Below are positions 12,701-24,224 of a stretch of 64,000 bases of DNA, piece after piece; within the stretch, counting starts at the first letter, position 1; each line of letters begins with the position of its first letter. The stretch is from Eutreptiella sp. 'Long Island Sound 2002'. Taxonomy: Eukaryota; Euglenozoa; Euglenophyceae; Eutreptiales; Eutreptiaceae. Where the stretch lies: positions 116,979,699-117,043,698 of the forward strand of contig OZ038380.1 of NCBI GenBank assembly GCA_964036045.1, read 5' to 3'. Below the pieces are notes generated by a model. It did not search any database, had not been told where the DNA came from, and saw only the letters and a program-made list of their open reading frames with translations. A program made the position numbers and the translations under genes.

Positions 12701-15700
12701 GGGGGCGTCGGTTGTGGAGGAAGGGGTGTTCTCCTCCGCATCAACCTCGTTGACGCCCTTCTTCCTTCCCCCTTTCTTACCCTTGTTCTTTTCCTTGTCC
12801 TTGTTCTGGTCATTCTGGTTGTTCTCCTTGTTCTTGTTGTCCGACCTGGGGACCCAGTTCCTCTTGATCTCCTGGATCTCCTTGGCCAACTCGGTCCCCT
12901 GCGACACCAGCTTGGAGAGCTCGTCCCTGTCCACCTCCACCTTGGCTTCCCGGATACCCGCGGGCGCACGCTTCTTGGACCCGTGCGCCTTCTTGTAAGC
13001 CTCCGTGTCGGCCTTGTGGACAGGGCATGTTCGGCGGTCATGGTTGAAGCCTCGCTTCCTCCCATAACACACGAAACAGCCCTGAGGGTGAGCTCGTATG
13101 AACTCCCCAGAGGACAGCGGAGGGTCGCCAATGCGGCGAGGGTCCCTCTTCTCCTGCTTCCTCCAACCCTGCTGCAGGGGCTTCCAGTTTCCCGGCTTGC
13201 TCCCCGCGCTCAGGTTCTTGGCCACGAAGGCACACACGGACACTTCGGCGGGCTCATCGTCGTCGTCATCGTCGACGAGAGTCTCATCGCCGCCGGCTCC
13301 CGCTGGGTCCATGGCAGCTTCCCCGCCAGGTCCCTCGCCAACGTAGTTGACGTCGCGGTCGCCGGGCCTCAACCCGCGGGTGTGGTGGAGGTTTCGGTAC
13401 TCCTTGAGTACTTCCTCGCCAACCCACTCCAGGATCTCGTCGCAGCTCATCCGCGCCGGGATGGGCTGCAGACGGATGGTCTGGCCGCTCAACTCACACT
13501 CGTCAAGGCGCCACATCGCGGTCTTCTCGCGATCGCCCGAGACGGTAATGAGGAGAGCGTTCCGCAGGGAGTGCCGTTTGACATCCCGGGCCACGTTCTT
13601 CCTCGTCCAAGCCACCACGTTCGTATGATACTCTTTGGGGAGCATCATTTTGACCGTGTGGTTGGACTTGGCCCTCTTGGATTCCTCCTTGGTGACCCTC
13701 TTGATCCATGCTTCCGGCAGCATGGAGAGCAGGCGAGCCTGCTCGTCACCCTCGTTCCAATCCTCCACGTTGCAGCGGAAGAGGGTGTATTTCCCTCGGC
13801 AGTCACGCCAGTCCCGTAGGCGGATCTCCCGTCCATCATGCTCAAGCTTGATGGACTTCCACCGCTTGGCAGCCACCTGCGGAGCGTCCACCCGCTCCTG
13901 CTCGTTGAGCCACTTCTTGGCTTCCTTGAGGGTCTTGATTTTCCCCTCTTTGGCCGCCACGAAGTATAGCTCTCCGAGCACTTCCGGCAGGCGGTACCTG
14001 AACCGTCTGAAGACATATCTCTCCGCATCCGCGGGAGGCAGGTCTTCAGTGACGGTCAGCCCCCAATCGTCCAGCTTCTCCAAGAAGCGGTCGAGGTTGA
14101 GGGGGTTGCCGTCGTACATGGGGGGCTTGATGTCCTTCAAGTCTTCCCACACGGCGGCATCCGCGGCCTTGGAGACCATGAACGCCGGTTGCGAGGTCGA
14201 CCGAGGTTCCCATCGTCCTCGCCCACGGACTCCCACGGCCGCCGCATCCATCTCCTCCATGGAATCCCTGTGGCTACGCCGCGGTTCCTCCATGTACGCT
14301 GAACCTAGATGTTCGCGCCGTACTCCTTCCATGTACGCATCCTCATCTCGGCGCCGGCAGCTGCGTTCAGCGGCCTCCGGTCGTACACCACGCGGCGGGC
14401 TGATGTCGAACTCCTCCAGGTCCAGATCCAGGTCCTCACCTTCGCCGACTTCCCATTCCACGTCTCCTCTGGGGACCTCATCCCTGAGTCCACCATAACG
14501 TCCACCAGCCATTGGGATTGGCTCCAGGGCTGGTGCGGGGCGCCGGGGGCGTACCGGTGTCCGCGGTGGAGCACGGCGGTTGCGGTACTCCGCGCTGAGC
14601 CACTCATCACGCCAATCCTCACCGCCACTGCCGGGCAGCACGCGCTCGTTGCGGCGGCCCGCGCTGCGGTGAGAGGGGGCGGTGAAAGAGGGGGCACTGG
14701 CGCCGGGGCGACTCCTTGGGGCTCCGCCGGGGGCGTGGGGTCTGCCTGGACCTGGTCCGGGTCCCCAGCCGTCGTCCGACGAGCCAGACTCCAGGGGTGG
14801 GTGGTCGCTGCCGACGCTCCCACGGGCCTCCAGCGCGTCCAGCCTCTGCTGCAGTCCGCTGATGACCGTGTTCAGCTGCCTGGTCTCAGCCCTGGCGATG
14901 TCCAGCTCTCTCTGCGCGGGCGCGGCGACCTCGGATATGCGAGTCATCTCGCCCTTGCCCGTGTCTACCTCGCGCCCGAGGAACTGGACCCTCCTGCGGA
15001 GGTAGACAATCCACCGCCAGGTGGTATCCGGGTCGCCGTTCCCTGGTGGGTCGTCGGTATACCCAGGGGGTCCTCCAGGAGGGCCTCCGCCGGGTCCGCC
15101 CGGTCCAGGGGGTCCTCCCCCGCCCGGTGGTCCGCCTCCAGGGGGTCCACTTGGTGGGCGTCCTCCAGGGGGTCCTGATGGTTCTCCGCCAGGGGGTCCC
15201 GGTGGGTCTCCGCCGGGTCGCCTCGGTGGGTCCGAGGATGGGCGCTTCTTCGTGATGCCGAAGTCCATGTCGTCATCCCCGTCCATGTCGCCCCACCTGG
15301 GCGTCTCGGTCTCGGAAGACTCCGAGCTCCGGTAGGGAGGAGGGAGATCCTCATCCTCACCTTCCGGTTCCATGGGGACGTCTCCGCCTCCTCCGTTCGT
15401 CCAAGCCACCACCTGGCGATGTCGGCGGCCTTGTTCATCCCCGTCACTGGCGGTGAAGAAGGGGTCACTGTCGTGGGGCCGTCCACCCGCTGGCCTCCGC
15501 GGCCTCTCGGGGGTGTTCCCCTTGCCCTTCCTCCGTCGATGGGCGGTGGGGCCACTGCTCCCACTGCTGCCCGTGTCGGCCTCGTCCAGCGTCATCTTGG
15601 AGGAGGCGTCCCCTTCGAAAAGTTTTCGAAGGGTCTCCACTCGTGATCCTCCCGGGGGAGTCTCGCGGCGGAGTTTGGCCTCTGCCTCCTCCATTGCGGC

Positions 15701-17016
15701 GGCGGTGGCTGCGGCAGCCCGCACCTCGGCTTCCTCCCGAGCACGAGCCGCCTCGGCTTCCCGGGCCTGCTGCAGCCGCGCCTTCTGCGCTGCCAACGCC
15801 GCCAGCTCCGCCTATGTCTTGGCCTTCTCCTCAGCGACCTTCCGTCGCGCGACCTCGATGGCGTCCTTCTTGGCGGCGTCCGCCTGGGCCTTGGCCGTCG
15901 CTTCGGCGTGGGCCCTTCCCTCCGCCTCCTTCTTTGCCCTCTCTTGGGCAAGCGCCTCTTCCAGCGCCCTCACCTCGGCCTCCCTGCAGGCAATGGCCTC
16001 CTGCGTCAGACGGGCTTCCTCGTCGGCTGCCGCCAACTCACCGTTGACCTGGGCAGTCGCTGCCCCATGGGCGGCTACGGCCGTGAGTCCGGCCGCAATG
16101 GCCGCCACGGTCTGGGCGTGGATGGCCATGCCATGCGCCCGTTCCGCAGCCTCCTCCTGGGCGATGCCGACGGCGCCCTCCACGGCAGCGCTGTGCTGCC
16201 TGGCCCGTTGTCGGGCAACCGAAATGTTGCAGGGCACCCCACAGGCGCGCTCACAGGCGCGCGCCACGCCCCTGTCGGGAGCGACGCTGCTGCTGGAGCT
16301 GGCCTGGTCGGCCGGCATCCTCCCGCGGTGGGCCGACTCCACGTCGCTGCTGGGGCCTGCTGGGGCCTGCTGGGGCCTCAGGAGCAGCGGACGGGGCTTG
16401 GCCTTGGTCTGCCTGGCGACTTGGATGAAGTCGCCGAGGGTGGCGTGGCCGGGGTGATGACCACCATTGGCCCGTTGCGGACTGGGGGCTGGGGTTCCGC
16501 CCTTGGCGCCTTGGGCGGCTTCGGCGGCCAGGGACTCCTGGTACTCCCGCCACCTTTGGTCTCGCTTCCTGTCCCCGGCGGACCGCTTCTCCTTCCCCGG
16601 AGACGCGCTGCTGCTGCCCTGCAGCCTGCGCTCGCTCCCAGGTTCCGGGAAGATCTTCTCGATCATGTCCCACATGGAGACATTGATCGAGGCGCCCGAC
16701 GGGTACACGTTGGGCTCCTCGTCCTCCTCAATCCCGTCGGGGCGCAGCCCTTCGCCGGGCCTGTCTGGCCGGGTCCAGGTCCTCCAGCGCCTCTGCTGAA
16801 AGCGGAAGGCAAACCCTTCCGCCCGCAGCCAGTCCACCACGCCCTGCAGGCAGTCGGGGGCGATGTCCGTGCGGAGCTCGAAGCTCCCGGGCATGCCGCT
16901 TTCCCACTGGGGGTGGCTGTGGCGGTAGTGCTGGTCCCAAACCAACCCACGCAGTAGGCGCACTGCATGGGGGTCGGGCCGCGGCCACGTCCTGACGCTT
17001 CTTGCCAGTTTACCAT
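12701..17016 (-). pseudogene. gag: E1 gag, giant, with frameshift and nonsense codon
   Basis: The predicted start is the ATG at 17016 (context GCTGCC ATG G). The frame differs from E2 by a one-base loss near 16998, so the gag frame resumes in another register, and a GAG-to-TAG change at 15812-15814 ends the N-terminal 400 residues. Downstream the frame is open to 12698. Features match E2 gag: Ala/Glu coiled coil, collagen-like Gly-Pro tract (about 15040-15230), a capsid-like segment with DIKPPMYDGNPLNL (about 14090-14150), and a zinc knuckle C-X2-C-X8-H-X4-C (about 13025-13085). The product would package element RNA into particles; this copy cannot make it whole. Confidence 0.85.
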
Positions 17017-17438
17017 GGCAGCGGGGGCGTAGTTGGTCTTGAGGTCCTTGGTTTGCACTCGTTCCACTCAACGAACTGGTGGTGGTTGTTGAGGCGGGTG
17101 CTGCAGCACTGGGCTGGGAGTGCGGCTGGTGCTGGTCAGCCGGTGGTTGTGGAGGTGGTTGACGCGGCCTTGCTGGTCGGCCGATGGGGCTCGCTGATGC
17201 AGGAGTCCTGGTCAGTCCACTTCCTTCACAGTCGCGGCGCGGTCAGGGCGATGCTCTGGACGGCGCTGCTGGCTCCGTGACGAACTCGGCGCTGTCGCTG
17301 GGTGACGCTGCGAGCCGCTGCGCTGCGCTGTGAGCTGCTGCACTGCGCTGCAAGCTGCGAGCTGCGCCGCGTTGCTCGGGGTTGGTGGCCCCGAGTGGCA
17401 CGCGAGGGCTGGGTAACCCCGCGGCGGTGAAACGCTTT
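17017..17438 (-). other. E1 leader and primer-binding region
   Basis: Between the 5' LTR and the gag ATG lie about 420 bases, rich in GCTGCGCTGC-type repeats. Directly inside the LTR there is no TGG-starting tRNA match. Instead the segment at 17428-17438 is an exact 11-base inverted repeat of 17551-17561 inside the LTR, so the element RNA could pair with itself at the primer site. E2 keeps 10 of 11 pairs. Confidence 0.5.
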
Positions 17439-20400
17439 TGTAGCGTTCCCGTGGGGGGCCGGCCACGGGACGCTGCGGTGACACGCAAAGGTGAGCAGGC
17501 AGGCAAAGCACTACGCTCACAAGGGCATCAATACGCTCGTGTCATGTGACAAAGCGTTTCAGGATCCCTGCCACTCTGCAACAAGGGAACGAAAGTATGT
17601 ACAGCAACACATCAGGATATGTACACATGGGGTTAAGACTGGACTGGGGTAAGGGCATCAAGGGACAATAGACACTCAGTCCCAACTCATATCCCAATCC
17701 CAGGTCGGACCCCCTGAGTGGCTGGTGGGGGCGGGGGCTCAAACACAACCCATGCCCTGCTCAGTCCGGACCCTGAAACCCTGCCAATGGGGGAGGTGTG
17801 CCGCACAGCCACAGGCGAGTTCCCAGGAACGGATGTACCCCAAGGCCAACTGACAGTAGCTCCCCATGCCCCCTTAACGGCAGGTCCCAACTCCTCTCTG
17901 AGCGAGAGATATGGCCCCGACATTATCACCTAGGAGTTGGTAGCTGAAAATGGGCTGTTTCAGCCCAAAATAGATATTAGCTCAAAAATCTCTAAAATTG
18001 ACCTCTCGTCCGGAATCGCCAGAGGTAGGGACGAGGCAACTGATCCTATGCCGTTGGAGTACGAACTCTCTGGAGCCCTCACCCAACCTGGTTCCCTCTG
18101 AGGTCCCGGCATCAGGGCAACACAGATTCGTCAAGTGGGGTCATGATGCCAAAATCACCAAAATTGGTGTCCCCCCCACGCGTGACTCGCCCGGCCAGGG
18201 CAAGGCCAATGGCTCACAGGATAGGAGGCGGGACATGGGACTTTTCCCTGAGTGTACAACTTGGAGTTAGGTCCGGGCTCTCTGTGGGCATAGAGGAATG
18301 GGGCCGCCAATTGACCACACGGAAGGGGGAAATTCGGGTCCCAGAATGGGGTCATTTTGGCTGCTCGAAATGAGCCAAAATTAGGGGTGCTCCCAATAGT
18401 ATATCCCCACGCTGGCTTGGAGATCGGATCCGCCATTTCATACGCAGTCCACCAGGAGTTCAACGCAGACTCCCATGCACTTGGCTACCAAAGATCTCCA
18501 TGCTACTGAGCGTGGTGTTGATCCCAATCGGGTCCACAAATGCCAAAATGGCAAAATTGCCCACACTCACTTTGGGCTAGCGCCTTGACGAAGGTTGCTC
18601 CGCTTCGCCCACGTGGTGTGTGAACCATGGGGACCAATATGCATAACACCCATGTCATACATGGTCCATTGGTCCATGCGTCCGGCGTGCACGGGTGGGC
18701 TCAACATAGTGCACGGCGGGCAGCAAAGGTGGAAAATTGCTCAAAATGGCCAAAAATGCGCACACTCATGGTTAGGGCAAATGAGGCACATGCCCGACTT
18801 GGACCGGAGTGTGCCATAGGATTGGTATCAAGTCATATGTGTCCAACATGTCTTTTGGGCGTCGCCCAACTCCTCCGGTTTTGGGAGTGGCAGGGTCGCC
18901 AAGTGAGCCCATGATTTGGGATAGTCCCAAATCGCCAACATGGCGGCCACGGTATGCCAAGCCCAAGAGGAGTTATTCGCTTGGTCCAAGATATGTTGGG
19001 CACCGAAGTATGTACCCCCATAACAAAATTGGGTCATGATGTCAATTGAGCGCAACGTTGAGATACAAGGTCGCCACTTGACATCATGACGGGCCAAAAA
19101 CGGCAAAATTGGCACAAAGACACACAAAAGTGCCTTGAAGGGCGCACAATTATATTATAATATCTTCCGCTTGGATCGTGCAATCAACTAATCCTTCTAA
19201 ACACAATGACTTGACCCCAATGACCTTCGATTCCCTGTATGTGCTCCACTTGGGGCGCTTTGAAAGGTTACGAGCGCTACTTCCCACCTGGGCACATGAA
19301 AATATGGAAAATTGCAAAACACACACCTTGCTCCCAACGCATCGCTTCGGGATCGCCACACAAGCTTCCCTTCACAAAGGTTAGGCTTGCAATTGATTGT
19401 AAGGAGTATGGAGAAAAGGGGTTGCAGAGTATGAGGTCCATTGGCGGGCTTGGCTTGGAGCGATGGACCCGCCAAATGGGCACGCAACACAACACACGGC
19501 ACATACTCCATATTGCCCAAAAAGGTAGCTCCCCCCACGATATGTCATGCCCCTCCAAGGGCACAACTTTGTGTCAATCGCTCATAGGAACTCAAGAAGA
19601 GTTCCTATGCAACACCAACACTCGCGCGCTACACTCGAAAGTTATCTTAACGCACGCAATATCATGGCCATAGAGTTACGACGCAAACTCTACCCTCTTG
19701 ACCATCATCCATTACACTAGCGCGCACGTGTGGAGACGCAAGGCATATGATGCTTCCTAAATTACGTCCGGAGTACTGTGAATACATCCCACGTTTTCTT
19801 ATTGTCATTCCTCGCAAGCAACACGAGATATGACCTTCACAAGTGGCCTCACGAATCAACTTTGTTTTGCACATATCTTTAAGACAAATGGAGGGCAGGA
19901 TAAAAGGAAAGTTGATTCGTGCATAGGGAAGCACGTAGGTCCACTCGAAAGAGGTCAAATCAAGTGCGGGGATGTCGAAGTCGAAAATCCGATTTCGACA
20001 TCCTGAAAAATTCGGATTAAGGTTGCGAGTGTAGAATGTGAAAATTGCGGATGCATCAACGCAATTCCTGAAGACTTTAGAGCCTTCGTCACGGATAGCG
20101 TTAAAATTTCCATTATAAACAGTTAAACTGGCGGTTACGGTAAAGTCGCGATCCAACCGCCAGCAGTCAAAACAGTGAATATCAGAACGGAAGCGTAAAA
20201 ATTGACGGAAACAATATGAAAATAAAACCCTGTTGATTCCTGATATCCTGATATATAAGTATCCGCTGGCGGTGCATCGGTTGCCGATGCGGGACTTTAC
20301 GGCACGGAACACGCTCCCGCCGGGCTCGCACCGGGCGTCAACGGGCGCCTTCCGTACATGGGGTTAGTGGACCGGAGACCGGTCTTCCCTTCCGTACATG

Positions 20401-20465
20401 GGGTTAGTGGAACGGAGACCGGTTGTATGCCCTAACCTAGCCATGGGGTTCTGGGTACCGCTTCA
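17439..20465 (-). repeat. E1 LTR (5' LTR in the sense of the element)
   Basis: This is the 3,027-bp partner of 3215-6241. It starts TGTAGCG where the other LTRs of the family start TGACGCG. Its last 741 bp (from 19725) are the first part of the tandem duplication that follows. It carries the conserved inverted repeat near 19850-19921 and a TATA-like box at 20251-20258. Transcription of the element would start here and run leftward. Confidence 0.95.
20251..20258 (-). promoter_or_regulatory. TATA-like box in the E1 5' LTR
   Basis: In element sense the LTR reads TTATATAT about 207 bases from its outer end. E3 has a matching box (TTTATATAT) at the same place in both LTRs, in an otherwise conserved block. 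Both E2 LTRs read TGTGTATC there, so E2 lacks it. Start site and activity are inferred. Confidence 0.45.
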
Positions 20466-20469
20466 CCAC

Positions 20470-21190
20470 AAGGAGCACCCCACCACCAGCGGCAGGCCCC
20501 CCATCCACAACCCATGCCACAAAGCACCATCCACGGGCAGCCAGCCGCTGTCTACGGACCACAGTCCCACCCAGATGCCCAGGCAACCACCTCCCACCTT
20601 GACACAGCGGCCAACCAGGGACCGCAAGAACCACACGATGGGCACACGCAACACCCTCACCACCCGGCAGGACGCCAAGACTCCCACCCAGCACAGAAAC
20701 AATCCAGCCCACCCCGCCAGCAGCAGTGCCAGCCCCACACCATCTCCTTCCGCCCCCCCCCCCCCGGAACCAGACCACTGACGCAGCACGCGGAGACCCC
20801 CACGAGCCCAAAACATCCCCAGCCCCTGCCGACACACACCACCACGAGTCTCCCCTTCCCGCGAATGCTAAGGCAAGCCCCATCAACAGATCCCGCACAC
20901 AACGACGACGACCACCCCCCCCAACCCGCACCATCCCCCTCACCACGCACCGCACCACCTGCCGACGCACCGACTGAGCCCTACAACCTCCTCAACCCCG
21001 CAGCATTAGGGCAGCACCTCCCGGGCCTTGGAGACCAGGAGGTCTTGCGCCTCGACACCTCCGGCACCACCCAACGCATCCGGGGAGGCACCCTCGTTCG
21101 GGGGGCCACCCTGGGGGAGGGCTTCCGAGACTTCCTCTTCGACGCCTTCCTCCTTGTTGCCCAACACGAGCGCCCCTGGCTCGGCACCCT
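20470..21190 (+). pseudogene. Middle part of the unknown Pro/His-rich coding region (copy 1)
   Basis: This frame continues in register from 3214 once E1 and one CCAC are removed. It runs through a Pro/Thr/His/Ser-rich tract (C-run of 13 at 20753-20765 keeps the frame) into a more ordered segment with LNPAALGQHLPGLGDQEVLR, GGTLVRGATLGEGF and RDFLFDAFLLVAQHERPW. It is then cut by the left end of the hAT-like element at 21191. No family is recognised. The ordered segment has a protein-like balance of hydrophobic and charged residues, unlike the linkers. Confidence 0.4.
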
Positions 21191-21590
21191 TAGGGATGCA
21201 TATTCGCAGCGAATTCAATTTGAATTTGCCGAATTCGCTGCGAATTTCTCGCTGCCAATTCGCAGGCGACGGCAAAATGATGACGCGTGCGCCGTCTCTT
21301 CTCCAGATGAAAAACTAACTTTGAATTGTGCGATGCAATAATTTTTTTGACTTGATACAATGAAAACTATGATGATTCTGCTTCGATTGAGCTGTTGATT
21401 TCCTTTCCCAGTGCCTGCGTACCCGTTTTCGAAAACAAAATTTACTTTTGAATTTTGAACACACCGCTGTGTCTGCCTAGCTCCAACGAACACGACAGTA
21501 CCCTCCATTCTCCCCTGAGGTGCACCAGTTTGGAGAAAAACTCATCCCGAACTTTTAATTTTCGACTTTTTTTTTCTGATTTTTTGACAG
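21191..21590. mobile_element. Duplicated left end of the hAT-like element
   Basis: These 400 bp start with TAGGGATGCA and repeat the left end of the element at 23058-24224. They end at the duplication junction, where the E1 LTR sequence restarts. The fragment has no right end and could not move. Confidence 0.85.
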
Positions 21591-23457
21591 CACGTGTGGA
21601 GACGCAAGGCATATGATGCTTCCTAAATTACGTCCGGAGTACTGTGAATACATCCCACGTTTTCTTATTGTCATTCCTCGCAAGCAACACGAGATATGAC
21701 CTTCACAAGTGGCCTCACGAATCAACCTTGTTTTCCACATATCTTTAAGACAAATGGAGGGCAGGATAAAAGGAAAGTTGATTCGTGCATAGGGAAGCAC
21801 GTAGGTCCACTCGAAAGAGGTCAAATCAAGTGCGGGGATGTCGAAGTCGAAAATCCGATTTCGACATCCTGAAAAATTCGGATTAAGGTTGCGAGTGTAG
21901 AATGTGAAAATTGCGGATGCATCAACGCAATTCCTGAAGACTTTAGAGCCTTCGTCACGGATAGCGTTAAAATTTCCATTATAAACAGTTAAACTGGCGG
22001 TTACGGTAAAGTCGCGATCCAACCGCCAGCAGTCAAAACAGTGAATATCAGAACGGAAGCGTAAAAATTGACGGAAACAATATGAAAATAAAACCCTGTT
22101 GATTCCTGATATCCTGATATATAAGTCTCCGCTGGCGGTGCATCGGTTGCCGATGCGGGACTTTACGGCACGGAACACGCTCCCGCCGGGCTCGCACCGG
22201 GCGTCAACGGGCGCCTTCCGTACATGGGGTTAGTGGACCGGAGACCGGTCTTCCCTTCCGTACATGGGGTTAGTGGAACGGAGACCGGTTGTATGCCCTA
22301 ACCTAGCCATGGGGTTCTGGGTACCGCTTCACCACAAGGAGCACCCCACCACCAGCGGCAGGCCCCCCATCCACAACCCATGCCACAAAGCACCATCCAC
22401 GGGCAGCCAGCCGCTGTCTACGGACCACAGCCCCACCCAGATGCCCAGGCAACCACCTCCCACCTTGACACAGCGGCCAACCAGGGACCGCAAGAACCAC
22501 ACGATGGGCACACGCAACACCCTCACCACCCGGCAGGACGCCAAGACTCCCACCCAGCACAGAAACAATCCAGCCCACCCCGCCAGCAGCAGTGCCAGCC
22601 CCACACCATCTCCTTCCGCCCCCCCCCCCCCCGGAACCAGACCACTGACGCAGCACGCGGAGACCCCCACGAGCCCAAAACATCCCCAGCCCCTGCCGAC
22701 ACACACCACCACGAGTCTCCCCTTCCCGCGAATGGTAAGGCAAGCCCCATCAACAGATCCCGCACACAACGACGACGACCACCCCCCCCAACCCGCACCA
22801 TCCCCCTCACCACGCACCGCACCACCTGCCGACGCACCGACTGAGCCCTACAACCTCCTCAACCCCGCAGCATTAGGGCAGCACCTCCCGGGCCTTGGAG
22901 ACCAGGAGGTCTTGCGCCTCGACACCTCCGGCACCACCCAACGCATCCGGGGAGGCACCCTCGTTCGGGGGGCCACCCTGGGGGAGGGCTTCCGAGACTT
23001 CCTCTTCGACGCCTTCCTCCTTGTTGCCCAACACGAGCGCCCCTGGCTCGGCACCCTTAGGGATGCAGATTCGCAGCGAATTCAATTTGAATTTGCCGAA
23101 TTCGCTGCGAATTTCTCGCTGCCAATTCGCAGGCGACGGCAAAATGATGACGCGTGCGCCGTCTCTTCTCCAGATGAAATACTCACTTTGAATTGTGCGA
23201 TGCAAAATTTTTTTTGACTTGATACAATGAAAACTATGATGATTCTGCTTCGATTGAGCTGTTGATTTCCTTTCCCAGTGCCTGCGTACCCGTTTTCGAA
23301 AACAAAATTTACGTTTGAATTTTGAACACACCGCTGTGTCCGCCTAGCTCCAACAAACACGACAGTACCCTCCATTCTCCCCTGAGGTGCACCAGTTTGG
23401 AGAAAAATTCATCCCGAACTTTTAATTTTCGACTTTTTTTTTCTGATTTTTTGACAG
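21591..23457. repeat. Tandem duplication, unit 2 (1,867 bp)
   Basis: This repeats 19725-21590 directly. It restarts inside the E1 LTR at CACGTGTGG after GACAG, with no clear microhomology at the junction, and contains LTR sequence to 22331. Its right edge runs on into the rest of the hAT-like element, showing which copy is continuous with the original flank. Confidence 0.95.
22336..23057 (+). pseudogene. Middle part of the unknown Pro/His-rich coding region (copy 2)
   Basis: This is a near-identical copy of 20470-21190. Its C-run at 22619-22632 has 14 C instead of 13, so the upstream and downstream segments are in different frames here. The ordered downstream segment is intact and reaches the TSD of the hAT-like element (GGCACCCT at 23050-23057). 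With that element and one target copy removed, the frame continues at 24225. Confidence 0.4.
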
Positions 23458-24224
23458 TCAAAACGTGTTGCCCCTTGGCAACCACGCAGTGTCGGGCGTG
23501 TGTGGAAGGAGAAGCAGCCGAGAGCAGCCCGACGCAGCCGCAGTGAGGCCCTGGGCACCCACAACGCCATGCACGGAGCTAATGATGTGCACGGAGCTGC
23601 ACCCAGCCAGCGCACCTGCTCCAACCTCCCGATAAGCTATGTACATAGCCCCTTGTAGCCCTTGCGTATCCTTGACAGCGGTACCCTCCTTACCCTTCCC
23701 GGTGCCGTGTATGCTCTCTCTTAGATGACTTCAAGTCCAACGATTCAATTCAAGAATGCAATGAACGAAGGCCCAATAAGGGCAACAAGTGGTTCACATA
23801 TGATGGTTTGTGTGTGGATTGGTGATCTTGCATGCTTCGTTGCTGCTTCTTTTCCAAAAGGCATTTGAAAGAATCAAGGGTCGTTGGAATTGTTGGTTTT
23901 GATTTGCTTTATTTTTGTCAAATCGTCAAATCGTTTCAGCATGGTAAATGCAAGCAACAACAAACAACAAAAATTGCAAGGTTAAGGAAACTTTTTCGGA
24001 AATCTTTTATGCGATATGGTACTGGGTAGTGGCATACTCATATGTAAACAGGTGAATTGCAACCTAGAAGGTAAGTTGTAGGTGCCTATGGATTCAACCA
24101 AGCGAATCAGGGAGGGTTCGAGTTTGAAGTTGCGAATTCGACTTCGGAGCGGTCCACGAATTCTTGCGAATTCGGGGCGAATTAAAATTCGAGCGTATTC
24201 GTGGACTCCGAACCTGCATCCCTA
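23058..24224. mobile_element. Non-autonomous hAT-like DNA transposon, 1.17 kb
   Basis: The ends are TAGGGATGCA and its reverse complement TGCATCCCTA. They are flanked by GGCACCCT (23050-23057) and GGCACCCC (24225-24232), an 8-bp target duplication with one mismatch. An 8-bp duplication and TAGGG-type ends are typical of the hAT superfamily. The subterminal 100 bp on each side are dense in GAATTC and CGAATT words, including a near-palindrome at 23071-23118. I see no transposase; the longest frames are short and featureless, so it would depend on an enzyme supplied elsewhere. Confidence 0.75.

Larger units (their letters stand above)
3215..20465 (-). mobile_element. E1: Ty3/gypsy chromovirus-type LTR retrotransposon, 17.25 kb
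   Basis: Two direct repeats of exactly 3,027 bp (3215-6241, 17439-20465) flank a minus-strand gag-pol. The LTRs start TG and end CA on the plus strand. The target duplication is CCAC at 3211-3214 and 20466-20469. In the terminal 780 bp of the LTRs I counted about 17 differences (roughly 2%), so the insertion is moderately old. Disabling changes seen against E2: a one-base loss near 16998 early in gag, a GAG-to-TAG codon at 15812-15814 in gag, and an extra T at 9938-9940 in pol. The element interrupts the T-poor coding region around it and its right LTR end was later copied by a tandem duplication. Confidence 0.95.
19725..21590. repeat. Tandem duplication, unit 1 (1,866 bp)
   Basis: Unit 1 contains the last 741 bp of the E1 right LTR, the CCAC target copy, a coding fragment of the T-poor region and the first 400 bp of the hAT-like element. 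Unit 2 follows head to tail at 21591. The two differ at only a handful of sites, including 13 versus 14 C in a C-run. Confidence 0.95.

Noticed and set aside
12680-13819. Long plus-strand frames opposite gag and pol (for example 12680-13819, 7765-9078, 47590-48552)
   Set aside because: They mirror high-GC coding sequence on the other strand and show no domain; the minus-strand frames carry all the retrotransposon motifs.
19662-20312. A 216-codon minus-strand frame in every LTR copy (also 5438-6088, 43019-43795, 57180-57950 and truncated at 21555-22178)
   Set aside because: It starts upstream of the TATA-like box, so the expected transcript would not include its start. Shared LTR ancestry alone explains its conservation, and E3 has it only in pieces. 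No motif is seen.
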